From the NCBI GenBank assembly GCA_963573385.1, contig CAUYLG010033081.1:21791-85790 (forward strand): 64,000 bases of DNA, read 5' to 3'. The position numbers and the translations under genes are program-made. Numbering within the stretch: the first letter of the stretch is position 1; each line of letters opens with the position of its first letter. Shown piece by piece: positions 26,551 to 40,101 of this stretch. The DNA comes from Cacajao melanocephalus. Taxonomy: Eukaryota > Chordata > Mammalia > Primates > Pitheciidae. The notes under the pieces are model-generated. The model made no database searches. It had not been told where the DNA came from and saw only the letters and a list, made by a program, of their open reading frames with translations.

Positions 26551-29500
26551 AAAAAATCTATCTTTCCACACACTGAGTCCATGTATTAAGGCAAGTCTGA
26601 CTCCACATTTTGGCTTGAGACACGGACTTGTCCAAGACTTACCAGTGAGACTGGTGCCAAATATTGGATATATGTATTACTTCAGAGATAATTCCATTAT
26701 TTTAGACCAATGAATGTAACTGAATTATTGGCAGTCCTAAGACTTTTGCTGAAAACACTAAGACCATTAAGTTTTCACTTTGCTAGAATTACGAAGCTGA
26801 TACAACTTTGCATAAGAGTACCTCATGAAGAGAGTCTAGCTTGGAATTTAGCCTAGAATTAAGCCAAAATAGTGTTTGATTGTTTTTTTTTTAAAGCAAG
26901 AGCCTAGAGACAGAGACAAATAAAAATAATAATTGATAGATTGTGGCTTCAAAAAGGACCTTCTGGATATATTATGCCTGATGTTAGCATTTAAGCCTAG
27001 AATAATTTTCAGATGGGAGACCCCAAAATTGTCTTTATTGGTTAAACAATTTTGAGTTAAGTTTCTCTCTATTTCAAAGAAAACATTCTGGACTAGTAGG
27101 GAAGTTTTTGGCAATTTCAGGATTAGTATGTTGGATGTCTGAACTCTATCTTAACTGTTCTTTCACTTTCCCCATGTTTTTGTCTTTATCTTCCATGTTG
27201 TAAGAAAAAACAAGTTTCTACTTTATTTTTCAACATTTTCATTGAATGTATCTTCTAATTTCTCCCCATCTCTTGAATCATGTTTGTTCATCCTGTACCT
27301 TTTCTGTTTCTTCAAATGTCTGCTAATCCTTGACTTCCATTTATATCTATATATGAGGAGACTAAGATATATATTAAAAGTAGAGAGTATGAATGCCTAG
27401 TTATTCTTTTTCCCTATCCCTTGCATGGAGTTTGGTTCTTTATACCAGATAAGAACAAAGCAAATTGACTATCATACTGGGTGGGTAGACATCAGCTAGG
27501 CCTGATGTCAACATTCCATATACAAAATTACGGATGTTATAACTGTAGATGACTAGCATCTGCACCAAGAGGACTATAAAGCAAACATTGTTGCTTACCC
27601 AACAGCTGATTAACCATCTTATATTGTGTTAAAACAACCCCACTTTTTATTTATGTGTTTTTTGTTCCTTAATTTAAAATAACTGGGGCCTTGACTCAGG
27701 GCATAAATCATGACTTCTCCAAGCTAAATAGAGTTCTAGTAAACAATTTTGGTTTAGATATGAGACAAATATCTGGTCCAATTGTGGTAATGGAAACTAA
27801 AAAAAAAGAGGTCCTTAGATTTGATTTTATTTTAAGCTTAAATGTTACTGCCTTATGCGAATGCTATTGATAGTTATACTTTGATATTGTATTACTTTTA
27901 GTATGACTTCATGGTCATTTTAATAGGTTAAGAGACAGAAGAGTAGAGAGCTGTGATATCAGCTAATTTTTTAAAGCACTGCCAAAGAAAAATTTCACTG
28001 AGCTTGTTAAATAGACAGGAAAACCTTATTCAAGAATATTATAATTGGTGGGGGAAACTGAACTCAATTTCCCTAAAACAAAAGCTAGGAGAGTTCTGAA
28101 GCTCTGGGATGAGCTAGTGGAAAAGCAGGAAAACAACCCTAAGGGTAGTGGTCCATATAATCAGACCATCTGTGTTTGCTAATTTTGAGATTTATCTAAA
28201 GCTTCTCCTCTCCCATGAGACTAAGAGATGTATATCAGCACTAACTTTCTTGATTATTGCATTTTAAAGAAATGGCTTTCAGGTCCTTGTAAAGACATTC
28301 CTGAGTTATAGAACATTAACAAAAAGAGGCAAAGGAAAAATTTATAACTGCAAGCTTTATTGAGTAAATGCTTTAAGAAAATGGAGGTGAGGGTCTTAGC
28401 ATCAGAAAGAAATAAACCTGTGTTGTTTAGTCAAGCTGGGGAAACTTTAAGGCCATATTGGTTAGTATCTTGCTTAGAATCTCAGAATTAATATTTCTAA
28501 AACTGTCTAAAATAATTCTTATACCCGGCTAGTTTAGACCCCACACAATTGTGACATTCTATAATAACCTAATTCAAATTGATGACTAAAGTAAACTTAA
28601 ATTGAGGTTGTTTTTCTAACTACATTGCCATGCATGTATGTTGTTCTCTCTTTGTAAATGAAATTGATTTTGTTTTCACTTCCACCCACAAATACTTTTG
28701 CTAATTGTTTTTAGCAAACTATTGTATTATTTTATGTTTGGTATTCTTCATGTTGCAAATTAAGTTAAAACCACAAAATATTTTTTAAAGTTATAAAAAT
28801 CAATAACACATAGTCACACCAGGAAAATTCCCAATGGTTCTTATATGTCACAACAGTGGCAAAGCCAGCCTGAGCTCTATTAATGTAAAATTGAGATATG
28901 TTGTCACGGTTGGGCCATTTACTTTCAACTTTTAAGCAAATAAGCAGCTAGAAGAAACTTCTCCAATTTCTGAGGATTTAGTAGTGAGCTCTTAGGGTGT
29001 CTAAACTCCTCTCCATTTCTCCAAAGTTAATGACCCTATCAGAAATTACTGGGAGGAACAGTGACTGGTCATGAAAATAGTGAGACACCCTAAGTAAAAT
29101 GAAACATAATAGCTTCTCTCACTTAAACAGAAGTAGAAAGATTCTGATCCTTCAGCCACCACTGTACTAATGGCAACTTTTCCGGCCATTATCTCTTAAA
29201 CATTTTTTAAAATTCTGCTTCATGGATCCTTCAGCCCAGACTCTGCGGATGTTATGCAAAATGCTGGACATTACCAGGGATCTTAGTTTAAGGACCCTTT
29301 TGAATGGTTCTGGCACTTGAGTTAAGAGATTTCTTTTAGCAATACCCCCTGAGGCTTACTTAAAGGTTTTAATCCAATTTCACAAGGAATTTTGCGTATC
29401 TAAAATCTTTAGTTGAGATCACTAGCCAGATGGCTGTGATCAAATAGGGATAATTTGTGTGACCTTCACTAAGATCAGCATTGCTAATGTAGGCAGAAAA

Positions 29501-30798
29501 AATGTAGCTGATGTCTTTGTTCACCAACTATTCATAGATTTGGGCTCTAGTTATATCTCTACACAACACAGTGAACTGGCGATCTCATAGGTTTTTAGAT
29601 TAAATTAAGTCAATTGATATTAAAAATATATTTTTTCCAGTTTAAATCAATTACTATATCCTATAATTTATTAATAGGGCTTTAATTTAATAAGTAGGCT
29701 TTTATTAAAGTAATACGTTTATCATATTGTTTATTTTCATATTTTTTTATAATTCTGGAATGCCATGTTAAACAAGTTTAGCCTAAAGCTACTTTCTTGT
29801 ATATTTTAAGCTCAGCCTAAAGGTTTCTCTGTACATCATGAGCTAAAACCTAAATAGATGTGTAAACAGACTGCAGTCTACTCTGTATTTTGCTTGTATA
29901 AATATTTTTAAGCCTATATGAATTTTGTCCAAAAAGCACACACTTACCTAAAGCATATTTATTCTTTTCAAAATTATATTAAAGCACAGTATCCCTAGAA
30001 TCACATTGATACTATTTGCAATACATTTTAGAAATATATGTTACATATCATCAATCAGTTCAGCTTAAAAATTATGACTTTGACTTAAAAGAGAGATTAA
30101 AAATAGTTAAGTACAATGTAATCTATGGGAAATGGATGCAAAAATCTGGTGCTGAATTTTCAGTAGCGTACCCAATATCCATGTTAAACTACTGAGCACT
30201 TAAAATGTAGTTAGTCCAACTGAGATCTTTGTAAGTGCAAAAATACACATTAAAGTTCAAAAACTTAGGAAAAAAACAATTTTTGTATTGATTACATAAT
30301 AAAATGATAATATTTGGGGTATACTAATAACATTTGGATATATTAAATATATTGTTAAAATTAATAATATTTGTTTCTTTTCATTTTTTAATGTGGTTAC
30401 CAGAAAACTCATATGTGACTTATTTTGTATTGCTTTAACACTTTGGCAAATTTAATTTTGTCTCTAACTTCAATGTCCATGATTTATTTGGTCTGACTCC
30501 CTAGGATTAAAGTATAGGTTACAAAAAGAGTAGTAAAGTTCTGGCTTATAATCATTTTCCACAAGTGAAATCAACAGAAATATTTTTACATTGCCAACAC
30601 TCAAGCATTGTTGATTTATAGAAACAGTTCATGTAGCTCAGTGTTTTCCATCCTTGATATTATTCCTTAGATTTAAAAGCTCATTGGAGTATAACTTGTT
30701 ATACTAAATAACCATGACTATCTTCTTACCTATAGCATCCAATCTAATTATTTCTGTATCAGTACTCAAAATTGCTATTTTTATAAGAGGTTTATTTA
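26551..30798. other. Long unassigned stretch, possibly a degenerate ERV interior
   Basis: About 4.2 kb with no recognisable Alu, L1, MIR or L2. The texture is less AT-rich than the flanks at 26560-27120, 27420-27760, 28080-28330 and 28850-29600, with phrases such as 'taagcagctagaagaaacttctcc' that read like old ERV interior or LTR sequence. I cannot name a family, see no paired LTRs and see no frame over about 90 codons. The alternative is ordinary unique DNA. Confidence 0.3.
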
Positions 30799-31174
30799 TG
30801 TATTAGTCTTTTTTATGCGACTAATAAGGACATACTTGAGACTGGGTAATTTATAAAGGAAAAAGGTTTAATTGACTCATAGTTTAGCAGGGCTGGGTAA
30901 GACTCAGTAAACTTACAGTTATGGCAGAAGAGGAAGCAAACATATCCTTCTTCACATGGTGGCAGCAAGGAGAAGTGCAGAGTGAAGAAGGGGAAAAGTC
31001 CATTATAAAACCATGAGATCTCATAAGAACTCATTCACTATCAGGAGAATAGCAGGAAGGTAAATACAACTATGATTCACTTAGCTCCCACTGCATCCTT
31101 CCCATGACACATGGAGATTATGGGCACTACAGTTCAAGATGAGATTTGGGTGGGGACACAGCCAAACTATATCA
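30799..31174 (-). mobile_element. MST/THE1-type LTR (MaLR), antisense, solo
   Basis: It begins TGTATTAGTC and ends '...ccaaactatatca', the antisense termini of THE1/MST LTRs, with 'gagactgggtaatttataaagg' and 'gatgagatttgggtggggac' in place. Divergence is greater than in the element at 41-43 kb. A clear 5-bp TSD is not preserved (ATTTA versus ATTCG). Confidence 0.85.
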
Positions 31175-33634
31175 ATTCGTTAGACTATATTGGCTTTGCC
31201 AGTGCTTCCCTAAATTAAATATATATATTTAGTTATATATGTAATACCTAGCCTGTATGGTTCTCTATATAGGTCCTCTGAAATCCAATTTCATAGCTAG
31301 CAGCAAGGTCCCTCTTAACAGGCTCAGAATGTTGGGGAATATTAAAACATACACAGTGTTAGCCTTTGATTTAATGGGGAGAAGAGTTTGTCTCGACTCC
31401 CTTACTAAGTGTCCCAGAAGTTGGTAATAGGGAGAAAGAATGAGAAACTTAGAAGGAAAAATATAACTGAAGAAGTGAGGCTGTCTGGATCACAAAGATC
31501 AGGCTAAACAGCAAAATTAAAAGATATTTCTGATACAATGTCAGCCTATGCACAATTGTTATTTGATCTGACTCCCTTCAAATAGGTGGTATTAGCTAAG
31601 GAATTGTTCCATTCTGGGCCCAAGAATTTCCCTGAAAAAGCTGAGGAAGAGACAAGGAGGAGTGTTCATGATGAATTTAATAATGAAAAAGAACATAGAA
31701 GTCAATAGATCAGATAAGCCCAGGTATGGCACAGCCATTGATGGCAAGCATTGCTGGATGCTGGCTGGCAAACAAAGTGAACATAAGAGCAGGAAAAAAA
31801 AAACGTTAAGTTACAGGTAACAGGTCTGATGATGGGTAATAATTTTCCATTCCCAGGGATTGCTAGAGAAACTCTTTAGGGAAGATAATTATAAAAACAG
31901 CCTAAGTTTCCAAAGGACACTAGAAACACCCTGAAGTCTCATCAAGTGAGGACATACAGAACTTTTCTGAGATACTGTTGTAAAAATGTCAATGGATTGT
32001 ACTCTCTGGTGCTTTAGACCAGAGAATAGACAGCACGTTAGAAAAGTTGCATTCTTTATTCAGCTTTCCCTACTCATGCATTTACATTCTCTCCTGAAAT
32101 TTAATTCACAGTGTCCACATTTTGCTGTCAAGCCATTATGGTCAAATTTAGGACCCATCAGAGTCCTCTTCAATTATAATTTGTATGAAAGAACTCTGTA
32201 AATTTCAGTAGCTGGTATTTTGTCACATAAGTTCAGACTTCCCTCAGGTTTATCTTTTATATGGAGACACTGTGATATATAGTTTAGATTTTAAGATAAT
32301 TTTTCTATTATTTTCCAATGCCTATGTTGAAAAATTCTTCCTAGATCAGCTGGCCATATCTATTTCTCATAGGTTTTAAGCAACTTGCCTTAATGACTTT
32401 TTGTTTTGTGATAAAGCAGCCCAGTGGAGCCACTCAGTGGAGGATATAGTCTTAGGTAAGGAATTCCACTGAAATTATTCTTTGGTTCAAACTAATTTCT
32501 TGGCTTGTTTCCTGTGAGAGATACACCGACTTACTTATACAGCCCTTTCATCATCTGATCTTTGAAAAATTACCTGATTGAGCCACTGTCCTTTTCCAGC
32601 ACCCTGCTAGATGTCAAGGATAGAGTGGTAAATAGAATTTTTAAATGATATGTATTAAAATGAAATTATTTAATTCCCAGTAGTAATTAGTAATTAACCT
32701 TTGTCTATGACTATGGAAAGTAAAAATATAACCATTTTTTTAATGCTCAGTTTTTCACTGCTCATTTTGCCAAATTCCAGTTTCCAATGACACGTAACCA
32801 GACAATTATATGGCCCTTTTGATTTCTAGCTAAAAGATGTTAAACCAGGACTTATTGTCTACTTCTCTTCCTCTTGTTCATTCAGAGTGGCTATTTTGAA
32901 ATGTACCATTTTGGGGGAAAAGTGAAATAATGTGATATGTGTCGTCTACTAACTTATTTCTTCACTCAATAAACAATTAAGTGAAAACTATTCACCTGAA
33001 CTTGATAGTCATTAATTATAACTGTGACATGCTAATTAATAGGGCCACCTTAAATGGCTCTTTTTCTTCAAAATCAATTATATTGATATGACTCTCTTCA
33101 TATTTTTCTTATTTATTTTTCTTTCTAATGATACTGCCTAGAATGCCTAGTTCCTGTCACAGTTTGCTTTCCTTAGGGATATAAAACTTTTGCTCTAAAA
33201 TGGAGACGTCAATAGAGTTGTAAGAAGAATACACTTCAAGAAATACTGAAAAGAGAGGCTGTCTGATCATGTTAGCAGTAGTGGAGATGGGGAAAGTTCT
33301 GAAACATGTTTGGAACACAGCATTGCAAAGGCCATCTTTCTGAAAAGATATATAGGATAAGGAAAAGTGAGTCTAGAATGGCTTGTTTAATGTGTAAGTG
33401 CTTTGCAATTTTTTTTTTTTTTGGAAAAAGTGTTCTAAACGTATTTTGCATGGTCTCCTGTGAAGTGCCATTAGATTGTTTGCAAGTATGTGGAATTATT
33501 AACATGGTGTGGGAAGAAAGAAACATAACACAAGTATTGGGTGGAGAAATAAAATGGTTGAGAACAAAATAACTAAAGCCATCTATTCACTTATTTCTTG
33601 AAATTTGAGCTAATGATGGTTATTATTTATTTTG
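31175..33634. other. Unassigned DNA
   Basis: No confident features. 32595-32640 ('cagcaccctgctagatgtcaagg') resembles a scrap of an old L2-like repeat. Poly(A) at 31794-31802 and poly(T) at 33410-33422 are short. Frames up to 88 codons at 33272-33572 overlap on both strands and show no domain. Confidence 0.4.
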
Positions 33635-33830
33635 GAGAGCCAGATACTCTGAAATGCTTTACATGTATTATATAGATTAGTATTTATACTAATTCTATAA
33701 ATCAGGCACTATTATTTTTTTCTCATTACAGATAATGAAACTAAAGGCTGGGTGGTTTAGCAACTTGTCCATATAATTTGGCAGAGTGAGAATTAAAATA
33801 AAACTGAAGATTATGGATTACTGACTGGAT
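33635..33830 (-). mobile_element. MIR SINE, antisense
   Basis: Antisense MIR in order: 'gaaatgctttacatgtattat', 'aggcactattatttttttctcattacagataatgaaactaa', 'gcaacttgtccat', 'ggcagagtgagaatta'. Confidence 0.8.
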
Positions 33831-33874
33831 TAGTAATATAGAAACTTGATGTTCCTATTATTAAATTACTGAAA

Positions 33875-33945
33875 TACCCTTTAAGGGCAGGGACTGTATC
33901 TTTTGTTTTGGGGTACATTAACAATTTATGATAAATTTTATTTTT
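33875..33945 (+). mobile_element. Possible L2 3' scrap
   Basis: 'aagggcagggactgtatctttt' matches the L2 3'-end phrase, but the rest is too decayed to confirm. Confidence 0.4.
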
Positions 33946-34537
33946 TATATTGACTTCAAAATTTTTTATTTCTGTGGTTATTTTTTATTTTGATAATTGT
34001 GGCAATCTAATTTCATATGTAGAAATCTTACTACTTAACTTTATTTACTTTAACAGATTATTTTTTATTCCCTATGTGGGAATGGCACACATGTTGATAC
34101 TTTACACCAATAACATATTTTGAATGCAGGCTGATAATTCTAATTGCCTCAAGTAAAGTTTAGATCTTTGATAACTTAATTCAATCTCATTAGAAGAAAT
34201 GGGAGAATAATAACCTTAAACCATTTCTTTCCAAAGTCATTTTTTAGTTACAACATAATTTTTATGTGTGATCAGCCTATATTTCCAGAAAAGGAGTAAT
34301 TTAGGGACAAATCTGAAATAGCAGGCAATTCTTGTCATAACCTTTTCTGTGACAAAAATGTAATACTTTAAAAATGAGCATATCTAGTTAACAATTTTCA
34401 AATATTTTTTATAGTATATTTAACTTGAGAAATTTAAAAGGAAAATAACTATAAATCTCTGCAATGTGCTCAGGAATTATACATTTTATTAACATTTTAA
34501 AGAAGTTCTTCAGATTTTAAATAAGTCCTTAAGTATA
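33946..34537. other. Unassigned AT-rich DNA
   Basis: Nothing recognised. Confidence 0.4.
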
Positions 34538-34730
34538 TTGCTTTTTAAACTTGGGCCTACATCAGCATCATCTGGAAAGCCTTCTGAAAATGCTGATTCC
34601 GAGATTCCCAGAGGTTCTGATTCAGGGTGTCTGAGATGGGGTCCATGACCTTTCCTTTGTATCAGTGTCCTAGGTGATACTGTTTCTCTTTTGTGGGTCA
34701 CACTTTAAGGAGCATTGCTATAGTCCACAT
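34538..34730. mobile_element. MER5A-type hAT transposon
   Basis: Near-full MER5A-like element: 'tttttaaacttgggcctacatcagcatcatctgga', 'cagaggttctgattcaggg', 'gtcacactttaaggagcattgc'. Its total length of about 190 bp fits the family. Both terminal regions retain traces of the complementary ends. Confidence 0.7.
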
Positions 34731-36004
34731 TTCAGACTATTAAGAGACCATTAGGAAATGGAGCTAAAGCAGGAAATTAATCAAAACATAAAAAAAGCTA
34801 GATCTGTTTCCAGCCTCCAAATTTCTTGTTTTGTTTACTTGTTTGTTTAATCTCCAAGCTGAAAGTCTCCCTTGAAAATAGGAAAAAAAAAAAAAAAGCA
34901 AAATATTTCACTTGTATAATCTATAATGTTTAGACAAGCTCCATACTTGTCTATGGTGAAAAGTACATCCAATCAGCCTGCAGATGGAAGCTGATCTGAT
35001 CTACGTGATTTACCTTTTAATCTTATTCCATTTTGGCTATCCTATTCTCATTATATGCAAAACACACTAATAGTGCATACTAAAATTAGAAGCAGTAATA
35101 GAAAAATAGCAAAGATAGGCCATGAGAACCAGCAATCTTAGAATTGTAATTTACATTCCAGTGGGAGCCATATATAAAAAGACTTATTTTAATTTAATCC
35201 CCAGTTAGGGGTCCAGTTTTAAGAACAAAAAGGAAACACTGAAATCAGCTCCCTATAATGTAGATTTTTAATATAGTTAGATTATAAGGTAATAATATTC
35301 TGCAAGTTTCTCAAAACTTAGGCTCCCACACAGGTTTAATTGCTGTAAGCCATTAGTTGAGAACATTTTTTTCCTGAGAAATATGTATTAAACAAAACTA
35401 TGAATGGAAACAACTGGTCCAAATAATCTTACACTGTGAAATTTTCATGTAAAATATTTTTTATAGAAAGAGAAGATTATGCTCTAACATAAGTTTTGAA
35501 TTTCTCACTTGTTTTTTAGTGTTATCAGTGGAAATACAATATCCTGAAAACAAAAAAGAAAACAGTTTTATCAAAATTCCCTTCTTGCAATTTATTTTTA
35601 GGAAGAGCAAGATAATACAGATAGCATGATGAAAACTCAAAACAAACTAAACAGGTCTGCTGTTTTTCTCTATTTGCCACCATTCTAGCTTCATCCTCCA
35701 CCCTTTTCAGGTCAAAAACCCTGAGCACTCAAGGCTCTCTTGACAGCTAGTTTGAGTTGGATTTGGATAATGAAAACACGGGCAATTTAAAAAGGGGTGA
35801 GAAACCAAGATTTTTTTCCCCTGCTCTCTGCATGCTATCATATTTATCCCTGAGAATCACTGCATTTCTCTACGACAATAACTTCACTAGCACTTATACA
35901 AGATTCTAGCTTTAATGAACACTCATATCTATTTCCTCCTAGAAGACCCTCAAGGCTGTTTCTCTATAGTTGTTCTCTGGGTATTTCAATATCTATTACT
36001 TTAT
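34731..36004. other. Unassigned DNA
   Basis: No gene or confident repeat. Poly(A) at 34883-34897. Confidence 0.4.
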
Positions 36005-36163
36005 CTTTTAACCCAAGACCATTTTGTGTATTGCAGGACATTTAGCAACCTTCCTGGTCCTTATCAGAAACAAGTAGCACCCTTTGACCTTAAAAATAAT
36101 CAAAAATGCCAGCAGACATTACCAAATATCTCTACCCTCTCCCACAACCCAGTTGAGAAACAT
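36005..36163 (-). mobile_element. MER20 hAT transposon, antisense
   Basis: Antisense MER20 landmarks: 'attttgtgtattgcaggacatttagcaacc', 'agtagcaccctttgacc', 'aaaaatgccagcagacattaccaaat' and 'acccagttgagaaacattg'. Slightly shorter than the roughly 219-bp consensus. Confidence 0.75.
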
Positions 36164-37474
36164 TGCCATCAGCCATCTCATGGTCAATAAGTATTCTATT
36201 CTTTAAAGTATATCTCAACAATTGGAGTAGAATCTTGACTCATATAACAGAAAGTGAATCTTTTTAAAAATAGGAAAAATATCAATAATGTTAAAAAAGT
36301 AAATCATGGTTAACTAAATAAATTTGGTAAGATTATATTATACCATGAACAATTTTTAATATTTAAAATGCATAGTAACAGTTTTTAATGGTGTAACTAT
36401 GTAATTTTCTTAATAAAATATTTTTCAAATTAAAGCATCTAAACAATAAATAACTTTTCCAAATGAATTTTACAAATCATCAAAATCATATTATATTAAA
36501 TAATGTAAATTATTCTAAAGAATTTTAAGAATACTCAAGTAGCCCGAAGCATATATAACAATCATTATTAACATTTATTTTGATTATGAAAGAATAAATT
36601 ATGTTGAAAATTTTTGAAAACATTTTTTAAAATATCAGAAAGTGGTCACTATTAATGCTGTTCACCAAGCAATTCCAAGTCTCAGCTTACTAAGCATAAG
36701 GCATGATTGCATTTATCTGCCCCAGTGAACTCAAGTCTCCACACAGGGCTTTCTTTACCCAAGCAAATATGTGCAATGTCAACTTTTTCTTTTATTTTTT
36801 AGAATTGATATTCTGTAATTGGCTCTCACATTTAAACATAGTGATAGTACATAGTGATAGTATTGGTCAATCACACATATAATGATAAATAACATCATTT
36901 AGTCATAATAACCTAGCTCATTTCGAACATATTTCATTTTTTATGCCCATCCTGAAATTGCAAGTTAGTGAAACAAAGTTAGCTTCCTGTTAATTTATCA
37001 TTCATGATGAAGGTAGGGAAGAAGCACTGCATATAATTATAAACATCTTAGATTAGATTTAATATCACATTAATTCACAGGGAAATATATTTAATCACTT
37101 AAATAAATTAAAAGCTAATATTTGTATCACATAATTCTTTGTACTTTAAGAAGAGTAAACTACTTTGCAATTAATTCTCTCTAAAATTATAAAATAATCC
37201 TTCAATTATCAGCTCATCTACCCTTAACCCTTGAGAATTGTGGAAACTGGAAGTCTGCTAATTGTAGCGTATCTGAATTTCAGCCTCATATCATTTAAAT
37301 CCCCATCCAGTGAATTCCTAATACACCTTTATTTCCTTTCTAATGCCATTAATTTGTAGATCATAAAATATGGTAGAATATGTAGACTCCCACGTACTGT
37401 TGTTCTTTAGCTGGTAGAAGCAGTAAAAGGAAAAAAACTAATATGTAAAAGTATCTGCAATATGCTAACAAACA
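36164..37474. other. Very AT-rich unassigned DNA
   Basis: 36240-36640 is almost pure A+T. 36640-36770 is less so. No gene or repeat could be assigned. Confidence 0.4.
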
Positions 37475-37600
37475 TGAATGGGTTATTCCACGTGCAAATT
37501 CATTTAATCCTCACATCTCTACTATAGCTGTTTGTTAATATTGCTGTTTATGTGTTATTTAAAATTACAGATGGAGCAAACTTGGCTATATTACTATATT
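37475..37600 (-). mobile_element. Probable MIR fragment, antisense
   Basis: 'gtgcaaattcatttaatcctcacatctct' followed by a decayed 'attacagatggagcaaac' fits the antisense MIR order. Weak at the ends. Confidence 0.5.
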
Positions 37601-38447
37601 TCCCATATCATTACTCAGATGTATATTTTCCTCATAGAAAGACTAGTGTAGTAGTAAAAACCATAGTCTCCTACAGTAGTTTTGAGTGTCAAAACTTAGG
37701 GAGAAGTCAGCAAGCAGAAAAGACAGAGGTTATGTTTTATTTTGGCCATAGATTTTCTGATTCAAGGACATTGCACATGGAATGTGTAGGTTAGTCATTC
37801 TGGTTCTGATTTAGTGGTTCTTTGTTGCATTGGCACGAAGTTGGAAGGGAGAATGACAGCATGTCTCAAAGGGATATTTACAGAGGAATGTGAACTCTAT
37901 GGAGACAGGATTTGTAGCTATGGAATTTGCTTAAACAAATTTCAAGTTATCTTGTTCAAAGCACCATCCCCAAAATATAGGCGATATAGCTTAGTGAATT
38001 CTGTGTTGTTGGAAAAATCAATAAATAAATGAGACAATCAGATGCACATTTGGACAATAAAATGAGAATGTGAGAATGAAAATTAGAGGAAAAGATACTG
38101 GAAGAAGTGACAAAGCAATGCAGTTATTAAATTATAATTGTGAAATTTACCTCAGCAGTAGCCCATTATTTTTGTCTAATAAAAATATTTTATAGTGTTC
38201 CCATAAAGATAAAATTGTGTAAGTACTTAATGTGCGTTGCCCAAGAGAAACTTGTGCAGATCTATTTGAGATACAATTGTATTGTAATACTATCGTCATC
38301 ATATGTAATGTACATTGTCATAAAAAGTAATGCCAATTTCCATGCTAGCAGCTGTCTAGTTACAGTCACTGTTGTGGCTATGGTCAAGAATTTAGCATTT
38401 AAGAATTCCAAAAACCAGCTTGCTGGAATATGATTTGTAAAACGTTA

Positions 38448-38452
<5 letters not shown>
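37601..38452. other. Unassigned; possibly conserved non-coding at 38120-38440
   Basis: The 97-codon frame at 38140-38433 has no domain. The 38120-38440 stretch is free of repeats, has mixed composition and retains CpGs ('atgtgcgttgcccaagag', 'ctatcgtcatcat'), so it may be conserved non-coding DNA. Confidence 0.35.
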
Positions 38453-38488
<36 letters not shown>

Positions 38489-38497
38489 TTTGTGTGA
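38453..38497. repeat. (TG)n microsatellite
   Basis: About 14 uninterrupted TG units and a few imperfect ones. Confidence 0.95.
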
Positions 38498-38699
38498 GAT
38501 TAGCTAAAATGTTAAAACCTCTTTAAACTTCAAAACAGATATTTGGTTTATTACTATTTATCCTTTCTGAACCATACTATCATATTTGTTGAAAATTAGT
38601 CAGGATTGGAGGAGAATTAAGCTTATTTTTGGAAATTAATTTTTCTGTGTCCACTTTCACTACTGTTTCTCCTCCCCTACATTGACTTCAGTCACAAAC

Positions 38700-39260
38700 A
38701 AGTCTTTTAAAATATTCTGCCACATTATAGCAGAATAGCCTGGTGGGTGAGGAGCTAGGAGCAGTAACAGAAACCATTAAACCTTACACAAATGATGCCA
38801 ATAAGGTTTGCCACAGCAGCAGTGCTGCATTCAATTATTAATAATAAAACGACTACAAGTGCATGCCCTGGGCTTTCAGCTGATTAAATATCATAACTAT
38901 GCAGACTCTAGTACAGAGGCATGAAAGATATTCAGTTTTTACCTAGAAACTGAAACTCTATCACTTAAGTGTTAATTGGTGTTACATTGTACGACAATGC
39001 TGTGAACTGAAAAGGCAAGACAAGGACTCCCTGCTGTAATGTTAAAATGGTATGCATCCATTATCAGCTTGCTAAATTATCAGTAGTTTGTACACCACCT
39101 CATCTAGTTGAAATAATGCAGGGGAACAGTAGGGGGTGAGTGGGGCAAATCTGCAAACTGACAAATAGGTTCAGTTCATGAAGATCTGAATTGTATCTTT
39201 CTATCACATATCCTACATTTTCTGTCTATAAATGATTAATAAGAGAAGCTACTTAAATGA
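38700..39260. promoter_or_regulatory. Candidate conserved non-coding element
   Basis: A repeat-free block with mixed base composition amid decayed AT-rich DNA. It contains clustered homeodomain-type TAAT/ATTA cores ('tcaattattaataataaaac' at 38831-38850), an E-box CAGCTG overlapping a GATTAAA at 38878-38888, and 'gatgccaataaggtttgcc'. This texture is typical of developmental enhancers in gene deserts. The motifs are seen; conservation and activity are inference only. Confidence 0.3.
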
Positions 39261-40101
39261 GATTTGGTCATCAGTATTAGAGGTAATGTCATATAGATGT
39301 GAGCTTTAGTAATTAAGAGGTATATATAATGTTTGTACTATACACATAATATACACAAATAAAAGTAAATACTCATTGTTGTCAATATTTATATTAAGTT
39401 GTAATGTCGGAGTCCTGGGGATTGTTCTGAGCAAAACAAAACAAAACAAAAAGAGTCATAATCTTTGAAATATGCATAGCTCCTTTCACTCTCAATAATG
39501 GCATGAGGTAAATCATTTTCTCCAATTTACAGAGGAGGAAAACGCCGTTCAAGGGTTGATGTCAAGAGAGGTATACAATAAGCCAAGATGACCACTTCTA
39601 TTTCCTAATTTTGATCTCTTTGTACTGGACAGGAATATTATTTACAAATATGTCAAAATTGAGTGTAGTGATAAAATAGGTTTGTCTTTTTTCAAATTTT
39701 CATATTTTGTTAAATTTACACATGTTTTATTATAAGGAAGAAGCCCCATAATCCCTCAGGGACTTATTTCATAAATAATATAGGTAACTAAAGTACTTGG
39801 TTATTTGAACATTTTTACCAATCTATTTTTATCGATTCAGAATACTCAGTTTGTTGGTAGTCATGGATGTTTTTAGATACGCACATGAAAAAATATTGTC
39901 TGTTATTGATAAACTCTAAGTTGTATATCCATCTATATGATCTTTCAACTGATGGATTTATTAAGAGTTTTATAGCATTTTCATTGTCTGTATCCTAGCG
40001 TATGGGGAAGTAATCCCCTAGTGTATGGGGGAGTTAAATTATAGTGTTTCTTTAATTGAAAATAAGACTGTGCTTAGATTTCATAAATCTTAAAATTATA
40101 C
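39261..40101. other. Unassigned DNA
   Basis: Contains a (CAAAA)n scrap at 39436-39451, a possible antisense MIR core at 39495-39560 ('ggcatgaggtaaatcattttc...ttacagaggaggaaaac'), and a 23-24-bp imperfect tandem duplication at 39994-40040 ('ctagcgtatggggaagtaa' / 'ctagtgtatgggggagtta'). Confidence 0.45.
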
